Source of the DNA: Cystobasidium ongulense
Taxonomy: Eukaryota; Basidiomycota; Cystobasidiomycetes; Cystobasidiales; Cystobasidiaceae
Assembly: GCA_022835595.1 (NCBI GenBank)
Contig: BQUP01000002.1
Coordinates: 930,001 to 994,000, forward strand
Reading direction: 5' to 3'
DNA: 64,000 bases
Made by a program: the position numbers and the translations under genes. Below, piece after piece: positions 1-10,388 of this stretch (positions are counted from its first letter, which is position 1; every line of letters starts with the position of its first letter). A model generated the notes under the pieces. The model saw nothing but the letters and a program-made list of their open reading frames with translations. It was not told the DNA's origin and ran no database searches.

Positions 1-368
1 TAAAGCATAAAGCAAAGAAACGAGAAGTATGGCAGAATTTCCGCCTAATATTTCTTTCCGCATTGTGAATGTTTAGCTAGGATCAATTGGAATTCGTTTT
101 GAAGTCAGTACATAGTTGTAATAATACCTGTGCATACCTATTCGAGCATCCGTGCAAGGCTATATGTGAAATTGCAACGAGATCAACATTGTCGTTTCGT
201 TCGTGTACCCAGCTCGGGCAGTATTTCGTAAAGTGCCCGTTATATATAGCCGGACATCGCCACAATGGATCGCCCACTCGGTAGCCCTCCGCTGAAATGT
301 CGCTTCTTGCCTTCTGACAATAACCACTTTCATAACTTTCGCAGCTCTTTCATTGTCTTCCATCAAAC
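1..368. other. intergenic, promoter side of the aldo-keto reductase
   Basis: No convincing coding frame on either strand. A TATA-like run (gttatatatagc) near 239-250 lies about 120 bases ahead of the start codon at 369, with a pyrimidine-rich leader after it, so this stretch probably holds the promoter and 5' leader of the next gene. Confidence 0.5.
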
Positions 369-1924
369 ATGTCTCTCGGGAGAACTTTCACTGTAGGCTC
401 TTCAGCTTTAAGGATACCAGCCGTCGGTCTCGGAACTTGGTGAGACGCGCCGAACCAGCTTCGCATAGCTCGAGCTGACACGGTATCGGGTTTTTAGGCA
501 ATCTAAGCCTGGTGAAGTCAAGAACGCAGTCGCGACTGCTCTTAAAGTTGGCTATGTCAGTTGTCTTCAGGATATGACGCATTTCTGGCCCGGAAATGGG
601 CGAACCTAGTTGTACGGGAAGGGAACTGATGAAATAGTTTGGTAGCGTCACATTGATTGCGCATGGATCTATGGCAATGTAAGAGCGGTCGAATCAGATC
701 CTTGCTTGTCACGGCTGACATACCGCCCTTTCAACAGGAAAAAGAGGTGTATTCACATTCTCGATAACAGTTGCTGGCACTGCATATCTCTGACATATAT
801 TCGCTTGCAGGTCGGACAAGCTCTAGCTGAATCCAAGGTACCTCGAAAAGACATTTGGCTTACATCAAAACTGTGGAATTCCTACCACGAGGCTGAGCAA
901 GTCGAGCCAATTTTAAATGAAACTTTGGAGAGTCTAGGGGTTTCCTACTTGGACTTGTATCTGTACGCCAAAGGAGACCCGTCCGAGCCGGCATAGTAGT
1001 GGGTGGTAGTGGGAGCTGAGAGCTGATGTGATTCTGCAGTATGCATTGGCCTGTCGCTTTCGGTCGCTCTCCCGACGGCAAGATTGTCAAGACGCCCAAA
1101 GACGCAAATGGCAAGGTAATTGTCGATATGAAGTTAACAGAGGATCCTCTACCTACCTGGAGAGCAATGGAAAAGCTAGTAGAGAGCGGTAAAGTGAAAT
1201 CTATTGGAGTATCGAACTTCAACATTCGCCGCCTCGAGCACCTTTTACAGGGAGTGAGTTTGTGCTATGTCCAGGTCCACTATGAACGAAGATGAGGCAT
1301 TAAGCTGATAACGTACTGTTCCAGGCTAAGATAAAACCTGCTTTTAATCAAGTCGAACTGAACTTCAACAACTCTCAGCCTGAGCTTGTGAAGTGGAGCA
1401 AGGATAATGGCATCCTGTTGGAAGCATACTCGCCCCTTGGCTCTACAGGAGCGGGACAGCGAGACATTCCAGAGGTAGGGTAGATTCCAACACAAATATA
1501 CTATGCTTGGTCTGACTATTGGACTTTCTCAATTAACTACCAGGTCAAGAAGCTTGCCGAAAAGTACGGAGTGGATGCAGCCAATATCCTCATTAGCTGG
1601 CAGGTCCAGCGCGGTGTACGTCGAGTTGTTGTCTATCGCTTTGAATGCTTTGGGACGCTGAATGTTTGGCCTGCAGATTGTCTGTCTACCCAAGTCGGTG
1701 ACAGATTCCCGGATTGAAAGCAATTTCAAGGGTAGGTTGAAGCCATATTTGCGCAATTGATGGTTGATTCCAAGCTGACCATATGCATCGCAGATGTCGA
1801 ACTATCCGCTGAAGACTTTGACCTGCTAGAGAAAGCTGCAGCGGCTAGTCCGCAGAAGAGAGTCGTTGTTCCAGATTGGGGATTGGACATCTTCGAGGAT
1901 GCGAAGCAGAAGGCGAAGCTTTAG
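369..1924 (+). CDS. aldo-keto reductase (AKR), about 320 residues, multi-exon
   Basis: An NAD(P)H-dependent reductase of carbonyl compounds, expected in the cytosol. The spliced product begins MSLGRTFTVGSSALRIPAVG, and about eight introns with GT...AG ends rejoin a standard AKR barrel. The family catalytic tetrad is visible: Asp and Tyr in RHIDCAWIYGN, Lys in WLTSKLW and His in LYLMHWPV. IGVSNFNIRRLE and LLEAYSPLGSTGAG are further family signatures. The C-terminal exon ends DAKQKAKL and the total length is normal for the family. The start is the first ATG before the conserved N-terminal strand. Substrate cannot be read from sequence; glycerol- or xylose-type aldehydes are typical. A second, non-adjacent AKR lies at 23837-25016 and is clearly different in sequence. 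I am confident of the family and moderately confident of each exon end. Confidence 0.88.
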
Positions 1925-2341
1925 AGCCTGTACTCTGCATCTGCACGTGACCTATACTTGCAGTAGCAGACTGTATTGCTGTTTCAGCATTGCAGTTTCC
2001 TTGTCAGCATACCTACAAACAATCCTGTAATCAGTTATGCTTGCATGCTTTCTTATCAGACAATCAATCTTCTTATTCTTCTGCAATATAGATGATCGGC
2101 GTCTTTGCTCTGCGTCATTGTCATTGTGGCGTCTACTCAGTTGAGAGTTTCAAAGTGACTTTTCCCGACGCCTGTGTGTGCTGTCGACACTGTTTTCAGT
2201 TCTTGACACTTTCAATCCACAGATAGATCTCAGAACACCTCACTTCACTCCTGTACGCATCACCCAGCACATCTGCGAGTGCCTGGGCTGAACTGACCCG
2301 CATCGACATCGTCTGCAGATCACTCACTCTCTACACGAACG
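1925..2341. other. intergenic
   Basis: This holds the terminator side of the aldo-keto reductase and the promoter of the dehydrogenase. The last ~100 bases are C- and A-rich (tcacttcactcc, cacccagcac), as fungal 5' leaders often are. No gene is seen. Confidence 0.5.
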
Positions 2342-3970
2342 ATGCAGAACGAGGACACCATCACGGCGTATGCCAACGCAAAGCCCAAGAAGCAAGAGCA
2401 GACTCTCCCAGGCACCGAGAAGGCCCTCGAGCCCTTGGCTGGTGAGTTGTCCTTCCCTCCGAGCTTCAAGTCCAACCGATCGCCCGCCCGCCTACTTTTG
2501 CTTTCAACTTACCTCACTTGTCGCTTTCAGAACACACCAAGCTCGAGAAGTGGGACGAAAATGGAAAGCCATTCCTTGAGGAATATGTCGGATCTGGCAA
2601 GCTGAAGGGAAAGAGCATCTTGATTACCGGTGGAGACTCAGGTATGCTTCGTACTGAAATGTTTGTGCACCTCTACGCACCTATATTGATTGCTTCATAC
2701 GCAGGTATCGGCAAAGCTGTCGCTCGTGAGTGCACACTGAAAGTGGAACTAGCCTTACACTATGCCTGACCAAAGATATCGCTGCCTACAGTCCAAGCCG
2801 CTCGAGAGGGCGCAGACATCTCAATTGCCTATCTTCCAGAAGAACAGGAAGAGTGCGTTATGCACAGTGCTTATCACATGGCCATACATACTGATGCATA
2901 TCGTACAGCGCTGATGACGTGAAGAAGCGCGTCGAACAAGAAGGCAGATCTTGTCTTATGATCCCCGGCGACTTGATGAAGGATGAAGACTGCAAGAGGA
3001 CTGTTGACGAACATGTCAAAAAGTACGGAAGAATTGACGTTTTGGTCAACAACGCGAGCAAACAAATCCAATGCTCTGATCTAGGTGAGTCCCTTCTATC
3101 TTGACTGAGAGGCAGACCATTTTACTGACAACCCGATACTCCAGCCGACATCGATCCAGACAACGTTCGCTCAACTTTCAAGTCGAACATTGTCGGCATG
3201 ATTGTTCTCACTAAATTTGCACTGCCTCACATGAAGAGAGGTAGTACAATCGTCAACTCCGCTTCGGTTACTGCCTACAAGGGTTCCGCTGGAATGCTAG
3301 ATTGCGAGTCACTAAGTTCCAAAGGGGTTTACAGCATTACTGACATTTTCATCTTGCTCAACAGACTCCGCTACCAAGGGAGCTAGTGAGTGTTCATCTA
3401 AGACGACATTTCTTCGCCTCGTAGCTAATCCAATAACTCTGCAGTCTGCACATTCACGTAGGCCTTGACATCCTTAGGAAATGACGCATTTATCTGACAG
3501 CTCTGTCTTTGCAGTCGGTCTCTTGCGATGCAGCTGATGCCAAAGGGAATTCGCGTCAATGCTGTTGCCCGTGAGTCATACTTCGACACCTAGTCTTGAG
3601 TTATTACGCAAGTTCTCCGCTGATCTCGCACCTCCGTCTAGCTGGTCCCGTATACACACCTCTTCAGCCTGCCAGTCGAACTGGAGAGCAGATGGACGGA
3701 TGGGGTATTGGGGACATCCCTCTCCACGGCCGAGTCGCACAACCTGCTGAGATGGGTGAGTTGATGTGTAGTGTGAGGCCATTGATCCCCGTAGCTGAAC
3801 ATCCTTCTCCTCCTTCTTCTAGGCCCATCATACATTTTCTTGGCGAGCGCTGATAGCAATGTAAGCATGATCTTCTTCCATGTTTCATGCAGATCTCTGA
3901 CAGATTCTCCGAACAGGCGATGACCGGTAACATTATCCACATCAACAGCGGCCAATGGGTCGGTTCATAG
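2342..3970 (+). CDS. short-chain dehydrogenase/reductase (SDR), YhdF/Gsp39-like
   Basis: A Rossmann-fold NAD(P)-dependent oxidoreductase of about 300 residues. The N-terminal ~60 residues (MQNEDTITAYANAKPKKQEQ, then EKWDENGKPFLEEYVGSGKL) form the extension seen in the glucose/ribitol-dehydrogenase-like or general-stress-39 branch. The cofactor motif ILITGGDSGIGKAVA, the structural motif VLVNNASKQIQ, the catalytic Ser (NSASVTAYKG) and the Tyr-x-x-x-Lys pair (DYSATKGA) are all present, followed by the family strand APGPVYTPLQP and the C-terminal MTGNIIHINSGQWVGS. About nine introns are needed. One of them, at 3304-3364, has a GC donor and splits the catalytic Tyr codon. Substrate is unknown; many relatives act on sugars or polyols and are stress-induced. 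Start is the only ATG that fits the conserved N-terminal extension. Confidence 0.87.
3304..3364 (+). other. GC-AG intron inside the dehydrogenase gene
   Basis: The exon ends MLD plus the first base of a Tyr codon, followed by gcgagt; the downstream exon after caacag restores Tyr-Ser-Ala-Thr-Lys. No GT donor nearby keeps the frame, so the donor is GC. Confidence 0.75.
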
Positions 3971-4055
3971 ATTAGACCTTGAATCTACTAGATGACAACA
4001 ACGAACGTAAGACTGCCACGTCGAAAGCTGTATTGAGAAGTATTACCCCCCAACC

Positions 4056-5578
4056 CTACACATTGTATAGTGGCAATATCCTGCTTAAATTGACCTTCTG
4101 CCTGCAAAGCGGGCATTCTGCCTTTTCCCTCGCCCAACCCACTATGCAGGTAAAGCAGAAAATGTGTCCGCATTCCGTACATGCGGGATCTTTTCGTGGG
4201 GAAAGACAAAGCGTACACTTTCGCACGCCCGCAGTGTCTTCGTCATCGTCTTCTATTTCTTCATCTTCGTCGTCTGCCTCAGGATCGAATGTTAAGTCTG
4301 TAACTGGGACATTATCGATCTTTGGTACGACCTTTTCTTCTATTATTTCTTCGCCCGCTTTGATTCGAGCTTGTTGTTGCAATTCTTGCTTTGCTTTGCG
4401 TCGCTTGTATAATACCGAAAGCAGTCGCACTGAGAGCTGGACTGCCATTAACACGCCTAAGACCTCATAAGATGGTGGCCGTTGCGCTCCTGGTCCGGTC
4501 TTGTTCTGTAATGATAGATACCTTATGCGCAATAACCGTTTGGAAAGATTGTAGTATCGTCCGAAGAGGTAGAATATAGCTAGATGTATTGCACGTAAGT
4601 GCTCGTCTATTAACGATTCGAAAGAGGGTAGTTCGACTGATGTAAGCAGCGAGAGAAGTGGTAGTCTACCGACTGGGGAGCTTGATGCATCTACAGAACG
4701 CGCTGGGTGCTGATCTTCCACTTCAGAGTCGGCAAAGAGTGGTTCTTGCTCATTTAAAATATGAGCATCGGGGTCGTGGGCTTGAGTACTTGCTGCTGAT
4801 GATGTAGCTCTTCGGTTGGCGAGAAAGCGTTTGACTCGAATGTAAGCTTTGGCGAAGGCGTAGGGGGCTAGAACATGGGAGGATATGAGAGCAACGCGCG
4901 ACTTTGTGTCGAGTTGCTTTGATGAGTCACAGCAACATATAAGAGCATCTAGTAGAACCGCTTACCCGTAGCGTTGGTACTTTCCGCGTACGTTCACTGT
5001 ATTGCAGGATGTCCACGTACTCTTCTCCCAGTGTCTGACTCCCTGCAAGCGAAGCATCTATGATCAGCCAGAATATACGCTTGCATGACTCTAGCTACAA
5101 AGCTCACCCAGTAATGTAGTCAAGCCATAATAAGCCAGGCCGCTCGCAATGCCGATCTCCTCTATGTACGCCTGAAGCCAGCGTGTACCTGGAAGCGAGA
5201 CTTGCTCAGTCCGACATGGCAGCAGTAGTGATGTAACTGCAGCACTCACCGAAGATACCTCTCAGAACCTCTTGCAGCTGATCCGTCAGCTGTCCTAGGT
5301 AGAAGAGATCCTTTTGGCTTGCTCGGACTAGCATGAACGGCAACAAACAAGGTCAACAAGCCTGTGCGTGTACTCTAGCAAGATGGCATTAGTAGACACC
5401 AAGGTGCACTGGACTCACTTATCTCTGGTTGTGTGCCAGAGGGAAAGAACGGAGCGACGTAGCGAGGTCGACTGCTTGACCGGTCATTTGAAGCCGCCGG
5501 AGCATCGCTGCTGGTGCTTGCTGCAACTGCTGGCTCTCTGTGCCCATGGTTGCCGCGCACCTCTTCAGGCTCGGGCAT
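4056..5578 (-). CDS. PEX10: peroxisome biogenesis factor 10 (RING E3 ligase)
   Basis: Pex10 is one of the three peroxisomal membrane RING proteins (Pex2, Pex10, Pex12) that ubiquitinate the import receptor Pex5. The C-terminus carries a C3HC4 RING: CTLCLSPRKDPACTECGH followed by IFCFTCIVGW and ECPLCRQ. The N-terminal half contains the family segment PEIIRASQKDLFYLGQLTDQ, which appears only when the first intron is spliced to the acceptor at gctag, joining Ile to Arg-Ala-Ser-Gln-Lys-Asp. Hydrophobic helices such as LGVLMAVQLSVRLLSVLY match its membrane segments. An acidic linker (about residues 330-360) precedes the RING. The start chosen is the ATG giving MPEPEEVRGNHG. Four or five introns lie in the 5' half, while the 3' half is one long exon. 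The C-terminus ends LSRILPLYNV. Confidence 0.92.
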
Positions 5579-5849
5579 ACTTGTCAAGTGCTATTGAATG
5601 TCAGAATGCTACCGCATGTTCAATTGCTAAAGTGAGTGTATAGTCGGTCAGCGTCAAGTCCGTATATCTCGGCAATTGATCAATTTGGGTAGCGGCAAGG
5701 TTCAGAAAAGTGGCAGTATAAAGGCAATGGATTCTCCAAATGCCCATGTCCGATAAGCCTTAGTGAACGACAACACTACTGATTTTATCTAGACAACAAA
5801 ATAGCTCATCGAATATTGGCATACTACAGTAATTTCCCCCATACATACA

Positions 5850-7917
5850 TTAGGGTGGGAAGAAAGAGCGTACTTTTCCACCTCTCACGCTACCTTGTGC
5901 ACTCCCATTCGGCGGCGAGTTTCGCGATGCTTGCACAGCGGACGCTTGCTGTTGTGCTCTTTCTTCAGCCGCAGCTGCCCTCCGTGGTTTCTTAGCAGGT
6001 GGTACCTGTTGAGGAGCCGGCTGAAGGGGAGGGGGAGGCGCTCGCTTAAGTGTAATAGGTTCGTCATCTTCAGAATCTGATAATGTATCGCCGTAGCGTG
6101 CTATAAACATATCCTTTTGCCGTTCTGAAAGAGGCATATAAGGTCAGCGACCGCACAGCTGTCAAAGGACAGCAAAGCTACGCACGTGTAAGCCGTGTTT
6201 CTAGATCAGAATCCGACTCGCCAAAGTCATCATCTGAGACATCGGGTGGTACCGTGTGATTTTGAGCACTAGGCGCGAAGGGCATCTTGCGCAGTTGCTC
6301 GGTTACAGATTCGCTAAGGAAAAGAATAGCATTATTACACGTAAGCGAGTTGACTTGGGAACCGACGGCCCAAAGGCACGATCCGTCTACTCACAGTATA
6401 CCATCAAGGTATTTCCTCGAATTCTGGTTATCCATATTGTTGTTTGGGACATCAAGCTTGAATTCCGGGCCATAATATTCGAAATGAGGGTTATATGGGA
6501 GGTACGCCGGTAAGTCTTCACCAGCGAAGATACCAGTTTCATATGTCCAAGTTCTAGCAACGTTTCTTATCGTATATCCACCTCCGCCGACCATAATAAC
6601 AGGCACATCAAACGATTTGACGAATCGGACACAATTTGCGTGTCCACGCATAGATAGATTGAAACACCCTAATCTGTCTTCTGCCAATGAATCGGCTCCA
6701 CATTGTAGAATGACGGCACCAGGTCTGTACCAGTCCATTATGCGTTGTATGATCTGCCAGAAATGGAGTGATCAGTCAGTCAAGATACTATGCCTTTAGT
6801 AGCTTGAGGACAATACTCACTGGCTTGAATATACTCCTATATGTCTCATCGTCAATGCCATCTTTCAAAGGCACGTTCACCGCGTAGTTCTTGCCTTGCC
6901 CAATACCAATGTCGTTGAGGTCGCCTGTACCAGGGCTAATGATGTGAATGCGACGGTCAGTCAGGATGAGTAATTACATCGCCCTAAGAGTTTGGGCTTA
7001 CAAATAGTCACCAAACTTGTGAAAAGAGCATGTCATCACTCTATCTGTGCTATAGAAAGCTTCTTCAACTCCGTCACCGTGATGAATATCGATGTCGATA
7101 TACAGGACACGTGCATGACACCTATAGGAGATTGACACCGTTAGACAGTCCTCTTAACGTTCAGAAACCCAGTACCAACTTACTTGAGTAGTTCCAGTAT
7201 ACCCAGCACAATGTCATTCACATAGCAGAAACCACTGGCTTCTCTTTTCTTGGCGTGATGTAGACCACCAGCCCAATTGACGGCCAGGTCTGTATGTCCC
7301 GAGTTTATCCTTCTTGCAGCATCCATGCTACCCCCTGCACTGATGGAGCAGAACTCGAAGAGACCGTCGAAAGCTGGACAATCCTCGCCGATCAGGACTG
7401 TAAGACATGTGGTCAGCGTGATGGCATTTTAGCAATTGGTCTAGTGAAGGGCGGCCTACATCGCGTTCCTTTCCCTGTCAAGTCGTCCGCAGTTTCAGGG
7501 GACACCCTTTGTAGAAAGTCAATGTACTCGTCTGTGTGGAAGCGGGTCATTTCGACTGGCGAAGAGCGTTTGGCGCGCTGTCGTGTGGAATAGCCGAGCA
7601 AGAAGCATAGAGTGGTATAAGATCAGTGTCCGAGTTCATCTGTATGGCTGTAGAGTCTGCTCCTGCTGTATGGCTTACGATAACCTCCATCTTCTTATCC
7701 AGGCCATAGCCCACGATCAGGTCGTTTGCCATCTTTATGCGCAGAGGCTAGAGAGGCAGTTGTCAGTCAGAGAAAAGCAGAGGATGAAGAGTAAGCTGGC
7801 ACACACCTTCATAGGATGGACCATCGTGTATGCATAGGTGCCCACGTCCGGGTCGAAGTAGTAGGACACTCGGCGCTTTGCAGGCCCGGTAGGCTCAGCA
7901 TCCTGTATGGGCTCCAT
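5850..7917 (-). CDS. RPD3: class I histone deacetylase, Rpd3/HDAC1 type
   Basis: A zinc-dependent lysine deacetylase of the Rpd3/Sin3 co-repressor type, acting in the nucleus. The N-terminus [20 protein letters not shown] and then [11 protein letters not shown] are class I hallmarks. The catalytic core is complete: [20 protein letters not shown] (His-His dyad), [15 protein letters not shown] (metal ligands), [17 protein letters not shown], and the glycine-rich [20 protein letters not shown]. The C-terminal tail is an acidic patch (SDSEDDEP) followed by a Pro/Gln/Lys-rich stretch ending [10 protein letters not shown], typical of fungal Rpd3. About eight introns. Start MEPIQDAEP is the first ATG of the frame. 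It is divergently transcribed from the carrier gene and shares a promoter of about 380 bases with it. Confidence 0.94.
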
Positions 7918-8300
7918 GGCGGAGGTGCGTGCGCCCTTCCTGTTGGCACCTTCAGCCCTCTTGAAATGTGAACACTCTTCTTGCTCGTCACCTCTTCACG
8001 GTTCGATGATGACCGGATGGTTTAGAGCAGAGATAAGTCAGTCTTTCGCCGTGGCCGCCGCGCGCTGTGCTCTTTTTCCTCACTCCAAGAAGAAGAAGCT
8101 CGACAGAAGACAGCTCAAAGCAGCTGAAGCCCATACCGCACGCAAGACTGACTGGAACTACACGACATTCAGCATCGCTGGTCCACCTACACGCCTGCCA
8201 CAGAGACACCCGCCAATGTCGTGCTTGAGCTCGTCAAGTGCCGTCCCGTCTATTGCTGCAAGCGCAGACGCTCCAGGTCGCTAGATAGACAACTAGACTG
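7918..8300. other. divergent promoter between RPD3 and the carrier gene
   Basis: No credible gene here. The stretch separates two divergent start codons (7917 reverse, 8301 forward), so it should hold both promoters. I see no clear TATA box. Confidence 0.55.
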
Positions 8301-9861
8301 ATGGCGAACTTCTCGTGGGGTCCAATGAAAGGTGCTTTGCAGCTTGCTATGCTTTCTGCTTGTTGCACCCGGCTAATCTCTTGCTTTGCAGGTCTGCTGG
8401 CCGACCTCGATAATCGAAATAGCTGGACACTTTTGAAAGGCAGAGAGTCGCTCATTGCGGGTGCAGGGGCAGGTCTGGTCAGCAGTATAGTCACCTGCCC
8501 GCTAGATGTCGTCAAGACAAAGCTTCAAGCGCAAGGTGTAGTGGCCTCTGGAAGCACGACAAGCCGACAGGTAGAGGGCGTATCGGGTATGTCTTCCGTT
8601 TATGTCAACAATCTGTAGACAAGTGCTACGCTAGACCATTCCTAACATACATCATCGTACTTCCTCTAGCCATCGTCCGACAAATACTGCAGAATGAAGG
8701 AATGAGAGGCCTCTACCGAGGTCTGGCACCGACGATATACGGTTACTTACCGACATGGGCGATATACTTCACAGTAAGACTGCCTTCGCATCTCACCGAA
8801 GATGTATTCCATACTTACCTCTCGATTACAGGTCTACGACCGAGTCAAGGCTGAGCTTTCACTACGGCGGAATGGTACGTCCTGCATGTCTGACTATTCG
8901 ACGTCAGTCCGTTCAACGACAACTAACTTGAATCAATATTTGGAACTGACTACAGGCACAATCAAAGCTCAGGACCCTTTGACGCATGTTATAGCTGCCA
9001 TGGCAGGTGGTGCAAGTGGCACGATAGTGACAAATCCTCTATGGGTCATCAAGACGCGCTTCATGGCAAGTTCAAAGAATGTGCGCCCACTATTTGAGTA
9101 TTGTTGACTTATTCGCTATCATAATCTGCAGACACAATCTATGGAGCCCGGGAGACCTCCTTATAGGCATACTGTCGATGCCATACGACAGATATATCGC
9201 ACTGAAGGCTTGGGCGCTTTCTATAAAGGTCTTGTCCCCTCTTTATTTGGGATTGCGCACGTCGCAGTACAGTTTCCACTGTATGAGAAGTTCAAGAACC
9301 TGTATGGTGAGTGCTGTCATCTCTACATCGTTTGAGATGTCTCCTGATCTCGGACGAGACCAAGGACTGACTCGGGGCTTTCCGGTTACAGGCAAGGATC
9401 CAGAAGAGCTAGGATCGTCAGAGATTCTTCTATGTTCGGCCGGCAGCAAGGCAATCGCTTCAGTAACAACATACCCACACGAGGTCGTCCGGACCAGATT
9501 ACAGATACAAAGAAGTGGAGAGGGGTCAAAGGGAGGACCATCTGCAAGGCGGACTTTGACTGAGATCATCAAAGATATAGCTGCGGAGAGGGGCTTTAAA
9601 GGTTTCTATAGAGGTTTAACTGTTAATCTCTTCAGGACTGTCCCTGCTTCTGCTTTGACCATCTTAACGTGAGTTTACACTTATGCCTCTGCGAGCGGCA
9701 CCATATCACGGTATAGTGACTAACTTTTTTTTTTTTCTCGTCGGCTTTTTTTTTGCGGGCACAGGTACGAGCTGCTTATGCGAAATCTGCACAAGCTGAC
9801 GGACCCCATACCCGATAAGAAAGATGTCCAGGAGAGTGGGGCCTCGACAGCCCAGCGATGA
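8301..9861 (+). CDS. mitochondrial carrier family transporter, NAD+/pyrimidine-nucleotide-like
   Basis: An inner-membrane solute carrier with three tandem ~100-residue repeats. Each has its signature: CPLDVVKTKLQAQG, NPLWVIKTRFMTQ and YPHEVVRTRLQIQ. Other repeat features are GMRGLYRGLAPTIYGYLPTW, GAFYKGLVPSLFGIAHVAVQ and GFKGFYRGLTVNLFRTVPAS. The Trp after Pro-Leu in repeat 2 and the GYLPTWAIYF segment resemble the NAD+ (Ndt/Yia6), FAD and pyrimidine nucleotide (Rim2) subgroup, so a nucleotide-type substrate is likely but not proven. The short first exon MANFSWGPMK comes just before an intron. The intron at 9066-9131 has a GC donor. The last intron has a long T-rich tract. Translation ends near ESGASTAQR. 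Confidence 0.88.
9066..9131 (+). other. GC-AG intron inside the carrier gene
   Basis: The exon ends KTRFM exactly before gcaagt; the next exon after ctgcag reads TQSMEPGRPPYRHT in frame, matching the family's RFMTQ. No in-frame GT donor is available. Confidence 0.75.
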
Positions 9862-10388
9862 TGGCGATAGCACATAGATTGTACGACTTTTATCCTTACT
9901 CAGCAGTTTGTATATCCACTTTCATAGGATGAATCTTCTTTCTAGATTATATTATATCAGTGAGATTTGTTGTACGTTCCGCCATTTCTTACAGCACTCA
10001 GCCTTACCCAAGGTGTACCAGTACCAAATCGGCAGTTGCAATATATACACGTTAATAGCTTATGGTAACTAAGCTTCAAATGATCATTTGTAAACTGATC
10101 GTCACTCCGATCACTACCTCGCATGGCGGCCAGAGTCTGGAATTGAATTGAATAATTAATTAATCTGGATGTCGAGCATCTTGCCTTTGAAGCACACAAG
10201 TCTGATACACGATACCGCAGTGCAGTAGGGAAGCACATCAGATACCCACAGAGCCACTGCTAGATGGCGTGCTGGTGAGGGAGAAGGAGCGCAAGGCGAG
10301 TGACACACAGCAAGACCACTCACCATCTCTCTGGTCAAAGATAGGATAGGAGAGGATAGCAAGGCAGCCGGTGGTAGTAGAGGAGAAG
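9862..10388. other. intergenic
   Basis: The 3' side of the carrier gene and the promoter of the histidine kinase. AT-rich patches occur at about 9940-9960 and 10145-10165 (attgaattgaataattaatt). Frames on the reverse strand here run into the antisense of the kinase first exon and carry no family signal. Confidence 0.5.

Noticed and set aside
3979-4470. Forward open frame of 163 codons with a long Ser run
   Set aside because: It is antisense to the last exon of PEX10; the Ser run is the complement of the acidic Asp/Glu linker.
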